A program made the position numbers and the translations under genes. The notes under the pieces are model-generated. The model made no database searches. It had not been told where the DNA came from and saw nothing but the letters and a program-made list of their open reading frames with translations. From positions 1-64,000 of the forward strand of contig NZ_PDNV01000008.1 of NCBI RefSeq assembly GCF_002849615.1: DNA of 64,000 bases, given 5' to 3'. The stretch is from Pollutimonas nitritireducens (lineage in GTDB: Bacteria; Pseudomonadota; Gammaproteobacteria; Burkholderiales; Burkholderiaceae_B). The stretch's first letter is position 1. The number at the start of each line of letters is the position of its first letter. Shown one piece after another: positions 25,586 to 34,452 of the stretch.

Positions 25586-27205
25586 ATGAGTGACCTTCCC
25601 AACGACCCTATTGGCGCGGCGTGGCTAGCCCAGGCGTATCAGCTTCTCCCAACCGGGCGTATGCCAGTACAAAGCCAGATCGGTGGACGACGGGCCACAC
25701 AGATCAATCATGGCGACAGACTGGAGACTTACCCGGAGGCCATGCGCCCCTCACCAGAGCCCGCAGCACATCTCCAATTTCACTTGCGCCACGAAGTGCC
25801 GCACCTCGAATTCTTGTCTCGCCTGTTCGCCAAGACTGGTCCCGCCTTTGTTCAAGCCTGGGTCGATGCCGAACCGACCGGGCAGTATGCCCGCCGGGCT
25901 GCCTTTCTGTACGAGTGGTTGACCGAAGATACCTTACAGATACCGGAACGCATCGGCGGTAATTATGTCCATGCCATCGACGACACCAAGCTTGTGGCTG
26001 CCTCGTCAGATTGCGTCGTGAAAGTATCGCGCTGGCGCATCAATGACAACTTGCCGGGTACACGATACTTTTGCCCGACCATCATCAAGACTGATGCAAC
26101 GATCCAGGCCATGGCCTTGGATGTACCGCAGCTCTTCCAGAACCTGACGAACGAATTCGGCGAAGACCTGCTGCAACGCGCCGCCGTATGGATGACGCTG
26201 CGTGAAAGCAAGGCCAGTTTTGCCATTGAGGGTGAAGCAGACCGTACCAGCCGCATCGAACGGTTCGCAGACGTCATAGCCCGACGAACGGGCCACGGCG
26301 ACAGCCCGTTAAGCGACACCGCACTTGCTCAACTGCAAGGCGAGATACTGGGCAGGCGTACTACGCTCACCCATTTCGGCTTGCGCCAGTCGCCCGTCTT
26401 CGTAGGAGAAACGGTACGCTATCAGGATGTTGTGCATTTTGTAGCGCCACCAGCCGATGACGTCGCGGCCATGCTGGAAGGCCTTCGTGTGTTCCTTGAG
26501 CGCACACAAGGACAATCGCCTGTCATGCGCAGTGCGGTAGCCGCTTTCGGCTTTGTCTACATTCATCCGCTGGCTGACGGCAATGGTCGCGTACATCGTT
26601 TTCTAATCAACGACATATTGCGGCGCGATGGCGCGGTGCCCGAGCCGGTGATTCTGCCCGTATCAGCAGTCATCACCGACGATTCTGGAGAGCGTCGCAG
26701 TTACGACCTCGTACTGGACGAGGTATCCAAACCCCTGATGCAAGAGGCACGTGAATATATAACGTTCACATCCAGGCATACCACCTATCCGGATGGCGTC
26801 GTTTCCAACTTCGAGTTCAACGGAAATGAACAGGTTCGCCCTGTGTGGCGCTATCTTGATTTAGGTCCGCATGTGGTCTACTTGTCCAACATCGTCAAAC
26901 GTACTCTGACGGAACAGATGCGCGAGCAATCGCGCTATCTACGCAACCATGGGCGCGCTCGCCAGGCGCTCAAAGAGGTGGTTGAAATGCCTGACCAACA
27001 GGCAGACCGTGTTCTTAGATCCATTGAGCAAAATAATGGTGAATTGAGTAACGCACTGGCCAAGCAAATGCCAATACTGAGTGAGCCCGGCGTATGGGCG
27101 GAGATCATCGAGGTCGTATCCCTGGCTTTCCAAAAGGACCCGCCCGCCGATAGTCATATTCTCGACCGCTACCATCCATCACGGCCCGCCGGGAGGGAAT
27201 CATGA
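25586..27205 (+). CDS. Fic/DOC family protein, class II
   Basis: A 539-residue Fic protein, probably an AMP-transferase acting on cellular proteins. The Fic loop HPLADGNGRVHR has the catalytic His327. An inhibitory-helix motif of the (S/T)xxxE(G/N) type, SFAIEG, lies N-terminal to it at 211-216, so the enzyme is expected to be self-inhibited (class II). The C-terminal part is a 200-residue region ending with a helix-turn-helix-like segment (NGELSNALAKQMPILSEPG, then VWAEIIE). The ATG at 25586 was chosen over the upstream frame start. The stop overlaps a short downstream frame (ATGA). A diverged copy of the last 105 bases lies at 34348. Confidence 0.85.
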   Translation: MSDLPNDPIGAAWLAQAYQLLPTGRMPVQSQIGGRRATQINHGDRLETYPEAMRPSPEPAAHLQFHLRHEVPHLEFLSRLFAKTGPAFVQAWVDAEPTGQYARRAAFLYEWLTEDTLQIPERIGGNYVHAIDDTKLVAASSDCVVKVSRWRINDNLPGTRYFCPTIIKTDATIQAMALDVPQLFQNLTNEFGEDLLQRAAVWMTLRESKASFAIEGEADRTSRIERFADVIARRTGHGDSPLSDTALAQLQGEILGRRTTLTHFGLRQSPVFVGETVRYQDVVHFVAPPADDVAAMLEGLRVFLERTQGQSPVMRSAVAAFGFVYIHPLADGNGRVHRFLINDILRRDGAVPEPVILPVSAVITDDSGERRSYDLVLDEVSKPLMQEAREYITFTSRHTTYPDGVVSNFEFNGNEQVRPVWRYLDLGPHVVYLSNIVKRTLTEQMREQSRYLRNHGRARQALKEVVEMPDQQADRVLRSIEQNNGELSNALAKQMPILSEPGVWAEIIEVVSLAFQKDPPADSHILDRYHPSRPAGRES

Positions 27206-27362
27206 ACGCACAGCGATGCGGGGGGGGGGCGGCGCCATGACGTGCGATTCGGTCGTTGATGGCTCAGTGACCGAAATCCACGCCGCGCCTTCCTCCGGGC
27301 TTGCGCCGGACGCCGCGCGCCGACAACTCATCCGAACCTCAACCATTCATGACGAATGGTGA
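27202..27362 (+). other. Short frame with G10 tract after fic
   Basis: An ATG overlapping the fic stop begins a frame that runs through ten consecutive G bases (27220-27229) and stops after 12 codons. One extra G would join it to the following open frame and give a product of about 53 residues ending at 27362. I recognise no family in it. The arrangement looks like a slippery tract downstream of, and coupled to, fic. Whether a protein is made is unknown. Confidence 0.3.
27342..27360. terminator. Hairpin between fic and livK
   Basis: Arms ACCATTC (27342-27348) and GAATGGT (27354-27360) are exact inverted repeats with a 5-base loop. The hairpin sits between two convergent genes, 39 bases from the end of the leftward livK. 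No run of T follows on either strand, so it may be a weak terminator or an mRNA-stabilising structure. Confidence 0.35.
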
Positions 27363-27398
27363 AATCGCGCACATGATGCCGGGAATGAGGAATGGCTG

Positions 27399-28535
27399 CT
27401 ATTTGCCGGGCGCAAAGTCTATATGTTCCACGAACTTGATTTTTCCGTCTTCATTCTTGACGATGTTATAGCCGTGCAGTCCGTCGCCGTTCTCGTCATA
27501 GGTGTAGGTGCCTTCTACGCCCTTGTAGTCCTTGATGGCCCGAATGGCTTTCTGGACGGCTGCCGGCTCGGTGCTGTTGGCGTTTTTCATGCCCAGAGCC
27601 AGTATCTGTACTGCATCGTACGCCCATGATGAATACAGGTCGGGTTCCATGTTGAATGCCGCCTTGTAGCGCTCGGCATAGGCCTGTGTTTGCGGGCTGG
27701 AGCCCACCGCATAATCGGCAATCGAATAGGTGCCGTACAAGGCGTTCTGTGCGAGTTTCATCGCCGTGTCGGTTGAAATCGATGGAGATCCTACCCATGC
27801 AATGTTCAGACCCAATTGACGCAGTTGCTTGGCAAAGATGCCGACGTCGGTCGAATTGGCGATATAAGTCGATACGACATCCGCGCCGGATTTTTTGATG
27901 GCCAGGACGATGGGGGTGAAATCCTGCGAGTTGCTGGTGAAGCCTTGCACAGTGATTGGCTCCAGGCCGTGCTCTTTGAGCGCGGCCGTCAAGGCCTTGG
28001 CACCGCCATTCCCAAACGCGTCCGTTGAGTGCACGATTGCCCATTTTTTCAGCTTCAATGTATCCACGCCAAAAGACGCGATCACTTTGGCCGAGTACCC
28101 ATCGTTGGGTCGGGCGCGGAAGATCCAAGGGTTGCCGCTGTGCGTCAGGCCCACGTCAGTGCCGCCGACCATCATGGGAAGTCCTGTTTTTTTTACTGTG
28201 GGCGACATCGCCTGCACCTGGGTGCTGCGCACTGTGCCAATCAGGGCCGTGATGTCGCCGCGGCTGGTTAGCTTGGACAAAGCCAGTATCGATCCCGGGT
28301 TCGTACTGCCGTTGTCTTCAATATGCAGTTCGAGTTGCCGCCCAAGCACCCCGCCTGCCTTGTTGATCTCTTCGACTGCCATCTTGGCGCCATTGTTCTG
28401 GTAGACACCCGCCTCGGCATTGGCGCCGGTGCTTTCGGTCACCATCCCGATCTTGATCGGGTCGGCGGCCTGGGCGTAGGACGACATCATAGCCAGGGTC
28501 GCAATTGTGCAGATTGAAGCCAATCGTGTTCTCAT
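27399..28535 (-). CDS. Branched-chain-type ABC transporter solute-binding protein
   Basis: A 378-residue periplasmic binding protein of the LivK/Leu-Ile-Val type (peripla_BP_6). The signal peptide ends SSYAQA near residue 23. The mature protein begins ADPIKIGMVTESTGANAEAG, and the family NGAKMAVEEINKAGGVLGRQ block follows. It is the last gene of the liv-type operon, 22 bases after the dehydrogenase. Members of this group bind amino acids, but also aromatic acids, amides and other small acids, so the ligand is open. Confidence 0.88.
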   Translation of the reverse strand: MRTRLASICTIATLAMMSSYAQAADPIKIGMVTESTGANAEAGVYQNNGAKMAVEEINKAGGVLGRQLELHIEDNGSTNPGSILALSKLTSRGDITALIGTVRSTQVQAMSPTVKKTGLPMMVGGTDVGLTHSGNPWIFRARPNDGYSAKVIASFGVDTLKLKKWAIVHSTDAFGNGGAKALTAALKEHGLEPITVQGFTSNSQDFTPIVLAIKKSGADVVSTYIANSTDVGIFAKQLRQLGLNIAWVGSPSISTDTAMKLAQNALYGTYSIADYAVGSSPQTQAYAERYKAAFNMEPDLYSSWAYDAVQILALGMKNANSTEPAAVQKAIRAIKDYKGVEGTYTYDENGDGLHGYNIVKNEDGKIKFVEHIDFAPGK

Positions 28536-28556
28536 TTGTATCTCCTAGAGTCATTT

Positions 28557-29483
28557 TTATGATGTGTGGCGCTTATGAGTAATTAAGTCGGTCAATCGCT
28601 CGTCACGCCACTGCTGACGTGCCGGCCGTTGCGCGGCCGGCAATTCCTGTTGTCGTTCGTCTTCCAGCCTGGCGAGCAGCGTTTCGTTCCATTCACGCGG
28701 CTGGGCCTGACGGGCAATGTCCAGGTAAAGCGGCCCGTACCGGTGGCAATAGTCACGAATCCCGCCTGGTGCGTTTAAATCAATCGTCTCGAATGGGCCC
28801 ATGAATGCCCAGCGCAACCCCAAGCCATCCTTTACGGCCTTATCAACATCGGCACTGTCGATATAGCCGTCCTCCACCAGACGGAATGCCTCGGCCAACA
28901 GGGCCCCCTGTAGTCGATTGACGATAAATCCCAGGATTTCTCGACGTACCATGATGGGCACCTGGCCTGCATTTTCGTAGAGGGTTCGGGCGCGCTCCAT
29001 GACCACGGCGTCTGTCCATGGCGCGGGCACCAGTTCTACCAATGGCACCAACGAGGGCGGATTGATCGGGTGCGCCACCAGACAGCGAGAGCGGCCTTTG
29101 AGATTTTCGGTAAAGCTGGAAGCGGGTATGCCAGAGGTGGAGCTGGCCAATATCGTATCTGGATCGGCTGCTTCGTCCATGAGGGCAAAGATTGCTTGCT
29201 TTGCGTCAACCGCTTCGCGAATATTTTCTTGTACCAGCGACGCGCCGCGCAATGCTTCTTTCAAGTCGGCATTGACGCACACACGCTGCATGATCTTCTT
29301 TGGGTCTTCGCTGATGAGCCCGGCGTTACGCTGCGATACCAAACTGGTCTCTATGACGGACAGCGCCCCCTCAAGTGCCACGGCCTGGGCGTCGTACAGT
29401 ACGACGGGGTGGCCTGCCCGTGAAAATACCGATGCCCATGCACATCCAATAAGTCCAGCCCCAATGATCGCAATCTTTTCCAT
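28557..29483 (-). CDS. 3-hydroxyacyl-CoA dehydrogenase family (carnitine dehydrogenase-like)
   Basis: A 308-residue NAD-dependent dehydrogenase. The N-terminal Rossmann motif is IAIIGAGLIGCAWASVF. Later come SSTSGIPASSF, HPINPPSLVPLVELVPAP, and the helical C-terminal domain with LGFIVNRLQGALLAEAF. This arrangement is that of the 3-hydroxyacyl-CoA dehydrogenase / lambda-crystallin / L-carnitine dehydrogenase group. It lies inside the transporter operon between livF and livK. This suggests the imported compound is a 3-hydroxy acid or is oxidised at such a position. Confidence 0.82.
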   Translation of the reverse strand: MEKIAIIGAGLIGCAWASVFSRAGHPVVLYDAQAVALEGALSVIETSLVSQRNAGLISEDPKKIMQRVCVNADLKEALRGASLVQENIREAVDAKQAIFALMDEAADPDTILASSTSGIPASSFTENLKGRSRCLVAHPINPPSLVPLVELVPAPWTDAVVMERARTLYENAGQVPIMVRREILGFIVNRLQGALLAEAFRLVEDGYIDSADVDKAVKDGLGLRWAFMGPFETIDLNAPGGIRDYCHRYGPLYLDIARQAQPREWNETLLARLEDERQQELPAAQRPARQQWRDERLTDLITHKRHTS

Positions 29484-29554
29484 GAGTTTTCGTCCTTCAG
29501 ATGATCAGGCAGGCCGTGCCTGGATGGCTGCGGTACGCCGCTGGCGGTATAGAG

Positions 29555-30277
29555 TTATTTGCCGCCACCCAGATAGGCGGCCTTCACTTCCTCGTTGTCT
29601 TGCAACTGGACGGGTGTGCCTTCCACGATAAGGTTGCCCGTCGCCAGCACGTAGCCTCGATCAGCCACCGATAGCGCCATATTGGCGTTTTGTTCTACAA
29701 GCAATACCGTTGTGCCGTGGCTGCGTATATTGCGGATAGTGGCAAAAAGCTGCTGTACGATGATGGGCGCCAGGCCTAGTGAAGGCTCGTCCAGAAGGAG
29801 CAGCTTCGGCCTGGACATCAGGCCCCGGGCAACAGCCAGCATCTGCTGCTGCCCGCCAGACAAGCTCCAGCCCAGCGCACCGGTCAGGCGTTTGAGGTCA
29901 GGGAATATTTCGAACATTTCCTCAACTTCCGCGTCCATTTGGCGTCGGGGCAAGTGGCCTCTGCCAGAGGTGCCGATCATGATGTTCTCTTTGACCGTCA
30001 GGCCCGCGAAGATGCGTCTACCCTCAGGTACGTGAGCGATGCCTTGGCGCACGATGTGCTCGGCCTTGACGCGCTTGAGCGATTTGCCTTCGAACAGGAT
30101 GTCGCCATCGCTGACGGGCGTGAGGCCGGAGATGCTGCGCAAGGTCGTGCTCTTGCCGGCGCCATTGGCGCCCAGCAAGGTGACGATTTCGCCTGCTTCG
30201 ACATGGAGGGATATGCCCTTGAGCGCTCGCACATTTCCGTAGGCGCTATGGACATTCTTAAGTTCAAGTAGCGGCAT
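29555..30277 (-). CDS. livF: Branched-chain-type ABC transporter ATP-binding protein LivF
   Basis: A 240-residue ATPase of the LivF type. It has Walker A LLGANGAGKSTT, signature LSGGQQQMLAVARGL, Walker B LLLLDEPSLGLAP, and switch His replaced by Gln in LLVEQNANMAL, as is usual for LivF. The ATG at 30277 overlaps the end of the livM-livG gene by 14 bases. It works with the fused LivG domain as the second nucleotide-binding subunit. Confidence 0.92.
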   Translation of the reverse strand: MPLLELKNVHSAYGNVRALKGISLHVEAGEIVTLLGANGAGKSTTLRSISGLTPVSDGDILFEGKSLKRVKAEHIVRQGIAHVPEGRRIFAGLTVKENIMIGTSGRGHLPRRQMDAEVEEMFEIFPDLKRLTGALGWSLSGGQQQMLAVARGLMSRPKLLLLDEPSLGLAPIIVQQLFATIRNIRSHGTTVLLVEQNANMALSVADRGYVLATGNLIVEGTPVQLQDNEEVKAAYLGGGK

Positions 30278-32078
30278 GCGCGGGCGCTCCCAGATAGGCG
30301 GTGATGACATCGGGGTGACGCAGGACTTCCTGAGGCGTGCCTTCGGCAATTTTCTTGCCAAAATTCAGCACTGTGATTTTGTCCGATATCTGCTCGATCA
30401 GGCCAATATCATGTTCGATCAGGAAAATCGTCAGGCCATGGCCACTCAGGCGTTTGAGGAGATCGCCAAGTTCTTTTTTCTCTGTCTGGTTCAGGCCGGC
30501 CGCAGGCTCATCGAGCAGCAGGAGCCGAGGGTGGCCGGCCAGGGCGCGCGCAATCTCAACCAGGCGCTGATGGCCATAGGGCAGGTTCTGCACGATTAGT
30601 TCGGCCTTGTCGGCCATTTCGACGAATTTGAGTGCCGACAACGCTCGCTGCCGTAACGCCTCGCGGCCCGGTTCGATAGGATTGTTGGCCCGCTGCGCGC
30701 CAATCATCACGTTTTCGACCACCGACATTGTGGGGAAGAGGCGAATATTCTGGAATGTACGCCCTATGCCCAGTCCAGCTCGCTCATGAGGAGACATGCT
30801 GGTGATGCCAGTGCTGTCGAACGTGATGCTGCCACTCGTAGCGCTATAAATTCCATTGAGCACATTTAGCGTCGTGGTCTTGCCTGATCCGTTAGGTCCG
30901 ATCAAGGCATGCACCGTGCCGCGCGCCACTTGCAGCGACACGCCGTCCACTGCTTTCACTCCGCCGAAGTACTTGCGTACGTCATTGATCTGCAGGATGG
31001 GCGACTGGTCGTCTATCGGTACGGTCAAGTCGAGCGCTGCGATGGCATCCACGTCTATTGTCAGGCGCTTGCGGCGCCGGTCCAACGGTGCTCGCAACAG
31101 GCCCCAGATGCCGGCAGGGAGAAATACCATAATCAGTATGACCGCCAGACCGTATACCGCCAGGTACACCTCTTTCAGGAAGCGCAGCCATTCGGGCAGC
31201 AGGATAAGAAGGCTGGTGCCCAGCACGCCGCCAAACGCCGATTGCGCACCACCCAGCAATACCATTGTCAGGAACTCGATAGAGCGCGTGAAATTAAAAT
31301 TGTCTGGGCTGATGTAGGCGAAACCGGCTGCGTAGAAGGCTCCGCCTACACCAGCGAGACCCGCGCTCATGGTAAAAGCGACGACCTTGACACGCAGGGT
31401 GTTGATGCCGCTGACTTCAGCGGCCAGCTCGTTCTCGCGTACGGCGCGCATGCCCCGCCCGGTGCGGGTCTGCGGTAGCCACCAAACCATGAAAATCGCC
31501 GCATACAAGATGACCATGCACAGCAAAAGATAGTAGCGGTCGTCGATCAGTTCGAAGCCGAATAGCGACGGCCGCTCGATGCCGGCCACGCCGTCCGGGC
31601 CTTGCGTGACTTGTGACCAGTTCACCAGAACCAGATCGAAGATTATTTGAAAACTAATGGTGATCATGGCCAGGTAATGACCGCCCAGGCGTAGCGTGGT
31701 CAACCCCAACACAAAACCGGCTACAACGGCCATCCCGATACCCATGAGCAAGGCAATCCAGAAATTCAAACCTAGTACTACAGTTCCGATGGCTACGGCA
31801 TAGGCGCCAAGCCCGAAGAAGGTAGCCTGGGCCAAATTGATCTGTCCGGCATAGCCCAGTACGATCGTCATGCCCAGCACGGCGACGGAATAAGTGGCGG
31901 CCTGCATGAGAATATTCAATATGTAGGGACTCAGGCTCACGAACAGCGGTGCTATGGCTACCAGCACGCCCAGCATAATGAAGAACGCGATTTTGGTGCC
32001 TGTGCCAAATGGGGGGCGTGTCTTGACTGACGGCGGAGCGGCCATGCTAGCGACATCGGTAGATTGCGAGTCTTTCAT
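30264..32078 (-). CDS. Fused LivM permease - LivG ATPase
   Basis: A 604-residue fusion. Residues about 30-335 are a LivM-type permease with eight or so hydrophobic segments and the motif LGYAGQINLAQATFFGLGAY. Residues about 360-600 are a LivG-type ATPase with Walker A IGPNGSGKTTT, signature YGHQRLVEIARAL and Walker B LLLLDEPAAGLN. The linker is short. The ATG overlaps the livH stop (ATGA). Such fusions are known in this transporter group. They fix the permease-ATPase stoichiometry. Confidence 0.9.
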   Translation of the reverse strand: MKDSQSTDVASMAAPPSVKTRPPFGTGTKIAFFIMLGVLVAIAPLFVSLSPYILNILMQAATYSVAVLGMTIVLGYAGQINLAQATFFGLGAYAVAIGTVVLGLNFWIALLMGIGMAVVAGFVLGLTTLRLGGHYLAMITISFQIIFDLVLVNWSQVTQGPDGVAGIERPSLFGFELIDDRYYLLLCMVILYAAIFMVWWLPQTRTGRGMRAVRENELAAEVSGINTLRVKVVAFTMSAGLAGVGGAFYAAGFAYISPDNFNFTRSIEFLTMVLLGGAQSAFGGVLGTSLLILLPEWLRFLKEVYLAVYGLAVILIMVFLPAGIWGLLRAPLDRRRKRLTIDVDAIAALDLTVPIDDQSPILQINDVRKYFGGVKAVDGVSLQVARGTVHALIGPNGSGKTTTLNVLNGIYSATSGSITFDSTGITSMSPHERAGLGIGRTFQNIRLFPTMSVVENVMIGAQRANNPIEPGREALRQRALSALKFVEMADKAELIVQNLPYGHQRLVEIARALAGHPRLLLLDEPAAGLNQTEKKELGDLLKRLSGHGLTIFLIEHDIGLIEQISDKITVLNFGKKIAEGTPQEVLRHPDVITAYLGAPAHAAT

Positions 32079-32941
32079 GCTTTCTCCGAGATTTTTTCGC
32101 CGAAGATCCCTTGAGGCCTGACAAGCAGGAAGATGAACAGAAGGAGAAAGGCAAAGGCGTCTTTATAGGGAACTGAAATGTAGGCTGCGCCGAAGCTCTC
32201 CACGACCCCCAGAAGAAGTCCGCCGACGATGGCACCCGTTATATCGCCAAAGCCGCCGATGATCGTGGCCGCGAACGCCTTGAGCGCGATGATCGCCCCC
32301 ATTCCAATGGAAACAAATAAGACGGGCGAAACCAGTATGCCGGCGATCCCGCCCAGAGTGGCGCTGTAGATGAAAGTAAAGGCGATCATCCCCGCGACCG
32401 GGATACCGACCAGGCGAGCCATGTCCTTGTCTTGCGAGGTAGCCTGCAGTTTTTTACCCAGCAGCGTATGTTCGAACAGGAAGTACTGGAAGGCCACCGC
32501 AATTGCGGTGACGGCCAGTATCACCAAGTATTGCGTATCCATGAACACGCCGCCCACTTCAATGCCTTGCGTCTCGAACACGCGCTGCATGGGCTTGGGT
32601 TGCGGCCCGAAGAAATAGAGCACCGTGTTTTGCATGAAGATCGAAGCACCCAGTGTGCTGATGATGACTGGCAGGAATGAGCGGTGGCGCAGGGGATAGT
32701 AGACCCCCAGGTTGAAGACCATGCCGATCACCGCCATGATCAGTAGCGCCATGATGACGCTCAACCAGTAGGGCAAGCCTGCGCCCATGAAGGCCACCAT
32801 GGCGAAGCCGCCCAGCATTGCAAAATCGCCTTGCGCGAAATTGACCACGTTGGTTGCGCGAATGATCAGCACGAATCCTAGAGCTACAAGGGAATAGATT
32901 GATCCAAGCGCAAGGCCGGCAAACAGCACCTGGAAATTCAT
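32075..32941 (-). CDS. livH: Branched-chain-type ABC transporter permease LivH
   Basis: A 288-residue inner-membrane permease with the family segment ALGFVLIIRATNVVNFAQGDFAML (split here as VLIIRATNVVNFAQGDF), then eight hydrophobic segments, and the GFGDITGAIVGGLLLGVVES coupling region. The ATG at 32941 has a strong GGAGGAG site, so the upstream extension was rejected. It is the first gene of the operon, divergent from the GntR regulator. Confidence 0.92.
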   Translation of the reverse strand: MNFQVLFAGLALGSIYSLVALGFVLIIRATNVVNFAQGDFAMLGGFAMVAFMGAGLPYWLSVIMALLIMAVIGMVFNLGVYYPLRHRSFLPVIISTLGASIFMQNTVLYFFGPQPKPMQRVFETQGIEVGGVFMDTQYLVILAVTAIAVAFQYFLFEHTLLGKKLQATSQDKDMARLVGIPVAGMIAFTFIYSATLGGIAGILVSPVLFVSIGMGAIIALKAFAATIIGGFGDITGAIVGGLLLGVVESFGAAYISVPYKDAFAFLLLFIFLLVRPQGIFGEKISEKA

Positions 32942-33282
32942 GGCAAAGAAATCCAAAGCTTCTCCTCCTTTCCTGTGCCAGCACCGCGGTCCGAAGAGGC
33001 TGGGGCTGGTCATTGTTTTCAGTCGGAACAACTCGGCGTAAGCCCGGAGGGCTGATTAAGACCGGTGTATCTTTATAAACAACAGTTGCCGGGGGTAAAA
33101 CATTTGATGAGGCACAGCAGATCGACCAAATAGCCAGAAATCAGGGCGTTAGCAGAAATACCAGTAAAGACCAGACTAAACTTGAGCTCCGCCTCCATCC
33201 CATGTACGATCAGATCGGAAATCATATCGGCAACTCTACAATGCCAATATGGACGCGTCAAGCTATTTGAAGGAGTCGAGTT

Positions 33283-33996
33283 ATGTCCAACACGATCAAG
33301 GCAGACCGCTTTGCCCGAGCGGCAGAGCCGGATAAGCGATTACGTATCGCCCGTCGAACTTCGTTGGGTGATGAGGTCTATGAAACGCTGCTGGCACAAC
33401 TCGTTTCCTTGAGAATTCCGCCGAACGCGCGAATTTCCGTGGACGCGCTGGTGCGCGAACTCGGAGTTTCGCAGACGCCTATCCGCGCGGCGCTGATACG
33501 GTTGGAAAATGAGGGCTTAGTCGTCAAGACCCATAACGTGGGTTATAGCGCTGCCCCAATGCCTTCGCGGGACAAATTCGAGCAAATCTATGATCTGCGT
33601 CTGTTGCTCGAACCTTATGCAGCCGAGCAGGCCTGCCAGAAGCTGGGCGACGTGGCGCGCGGTGAGCTGGCTGAGTTGGCACTCGCCATGACTGAGCCCG
33701 AACCAGAGGATGCTGAGCGGGCTTATGGCAAGTTTGCGTTGCATGACGCCAAGTTCCATGCGCTGATTGCCACGCAGAGCGGCAACCTCCTGGTGGCCGA
33801 GGCCTTGGCGCGTTCTTATGCGCACTCGCACTTATTTCGCCTGCGGTACCATGCTGCGGCCACGGAAGGCGCTGTGGAAGAGCACGCCAAGATTATCAGC
33901 GCGATGGCGGCAGCCGACCCCTCCGGCGCTCATGCCGCCATGGAAGAGCACATCGTTCGTTCGCGTGCGCGCTGGCGCCCCTATTTTGTCGAATGA
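33283..33996 (+). CDS. GntR family regulator, FCD domain
   Basis: A 237-residue regulator. The winged helix has SLGDEVYETLLAQLVSLRIP and ELGVSQTPIRAALIRLENEG. The C-terminal FCD ligand domain carries YDLRLLLEPYAAEQA and metal-ligand-like histidines in ALHDAKFHALIA and EEHAKIISA. A good AGGAG site precedes the ATG. It is divergent from livH across about 340 bases and most likely controls the liv-type operon in response to the transported acid. Confidence 0.88.
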   Translation: MSNTIKADRFARAAEPDKRLRIARRTSLGDEVYETLLAQLVSLRIPPNARISVDALVRELGVSQTPIRAALIRLENEGLVVKTHNVGYSAAPMPSRDKFEQIYDLRLLLEPYAAEQACQKLGDVARGELAELALAMTEPEPEDAERAYGKFALHDAKFHALIATQSGNLLVAEALARSYAHSHLFRLRYHAAATEGAVEEHAKIISAMAAADPSGAHAAMEEHIVRSRARWRPYFVE

Positions 33997-34009
33997 CCTG
34001 ACCGCTGCG

Positions 34010-34364
34010 CAAAGCCCTGTCCGGCTACCAGCAGCGACGGCGAGCGCTACCAGAGCAATGATCGCCAGCGGCCAGAGACTGGCGAGGATGTCTCTGAGCG
34101 GCAGTGCCTTGAGAAAGCTGCCCTGTACGATGATCAGGAAATAGGTCAGTGGAATGGCCTGAGCCAGCCATTGCATCAGCGTCGGCATGATGATTTCCGG
34201 CGTGGAGGCGGGTGAAACCAAGAGCTGATCGAAGGCGCCCAGCTCGCGTTCGCGGGCGATCAACAACGAGGTAATGAGCAAGGCGCTGAAAAATGCCAGA
34301 ATACCGGAGAGGCCGGGTACGATAAACCAGCGGCAAATCAGGTTGGGATTGAGCATAACAACGG
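34010..34364 (-). pseudogene. ABC-2 type permease fragment with internal deletion
   Basis: The frame holds two separated parts of a YhhJ/YbhS-like ABC-2 permease. The first part is NPNLICRWFIVPGLSG to LLIARERELGAFDQLLVSPA. The second is the C-terminal QWLAQAIPLTYFLIIVQGSF to PLRDILASLWPLAIIALVAL. The roughly 80 residues that should lie between them are missing, and so are the N-terminal half and the natural end. It abuts the gntR stop on one side and the fic tail on the other. Confidence 0.65.
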
Positions 34365-34452
34365 TGAACTGAGCAATGCACTGGCCAAGCAAATGCCAAT
34401 ACTGAGTGAGCCCGGCGTATGGACGGAGATCATCGAGACAGTATCACTGGCT
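34348..34452 (+). pseudogene. 3' fragment of a second, diverged fic gene
   Basis: These 105 bases align without gaps to the 3' part of the intact fic gene (27023-27127), with 11 differences by my count, mostly in third codon positions. The encoded NGELSNALAKQMPILSEPG is identical. The silent differences mean a related gene, not a recent copy. Its upstream part has been replaced by the ABC-2 permease fragment and its downstream part by the CaiB fragment. Confidence 0.65.
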
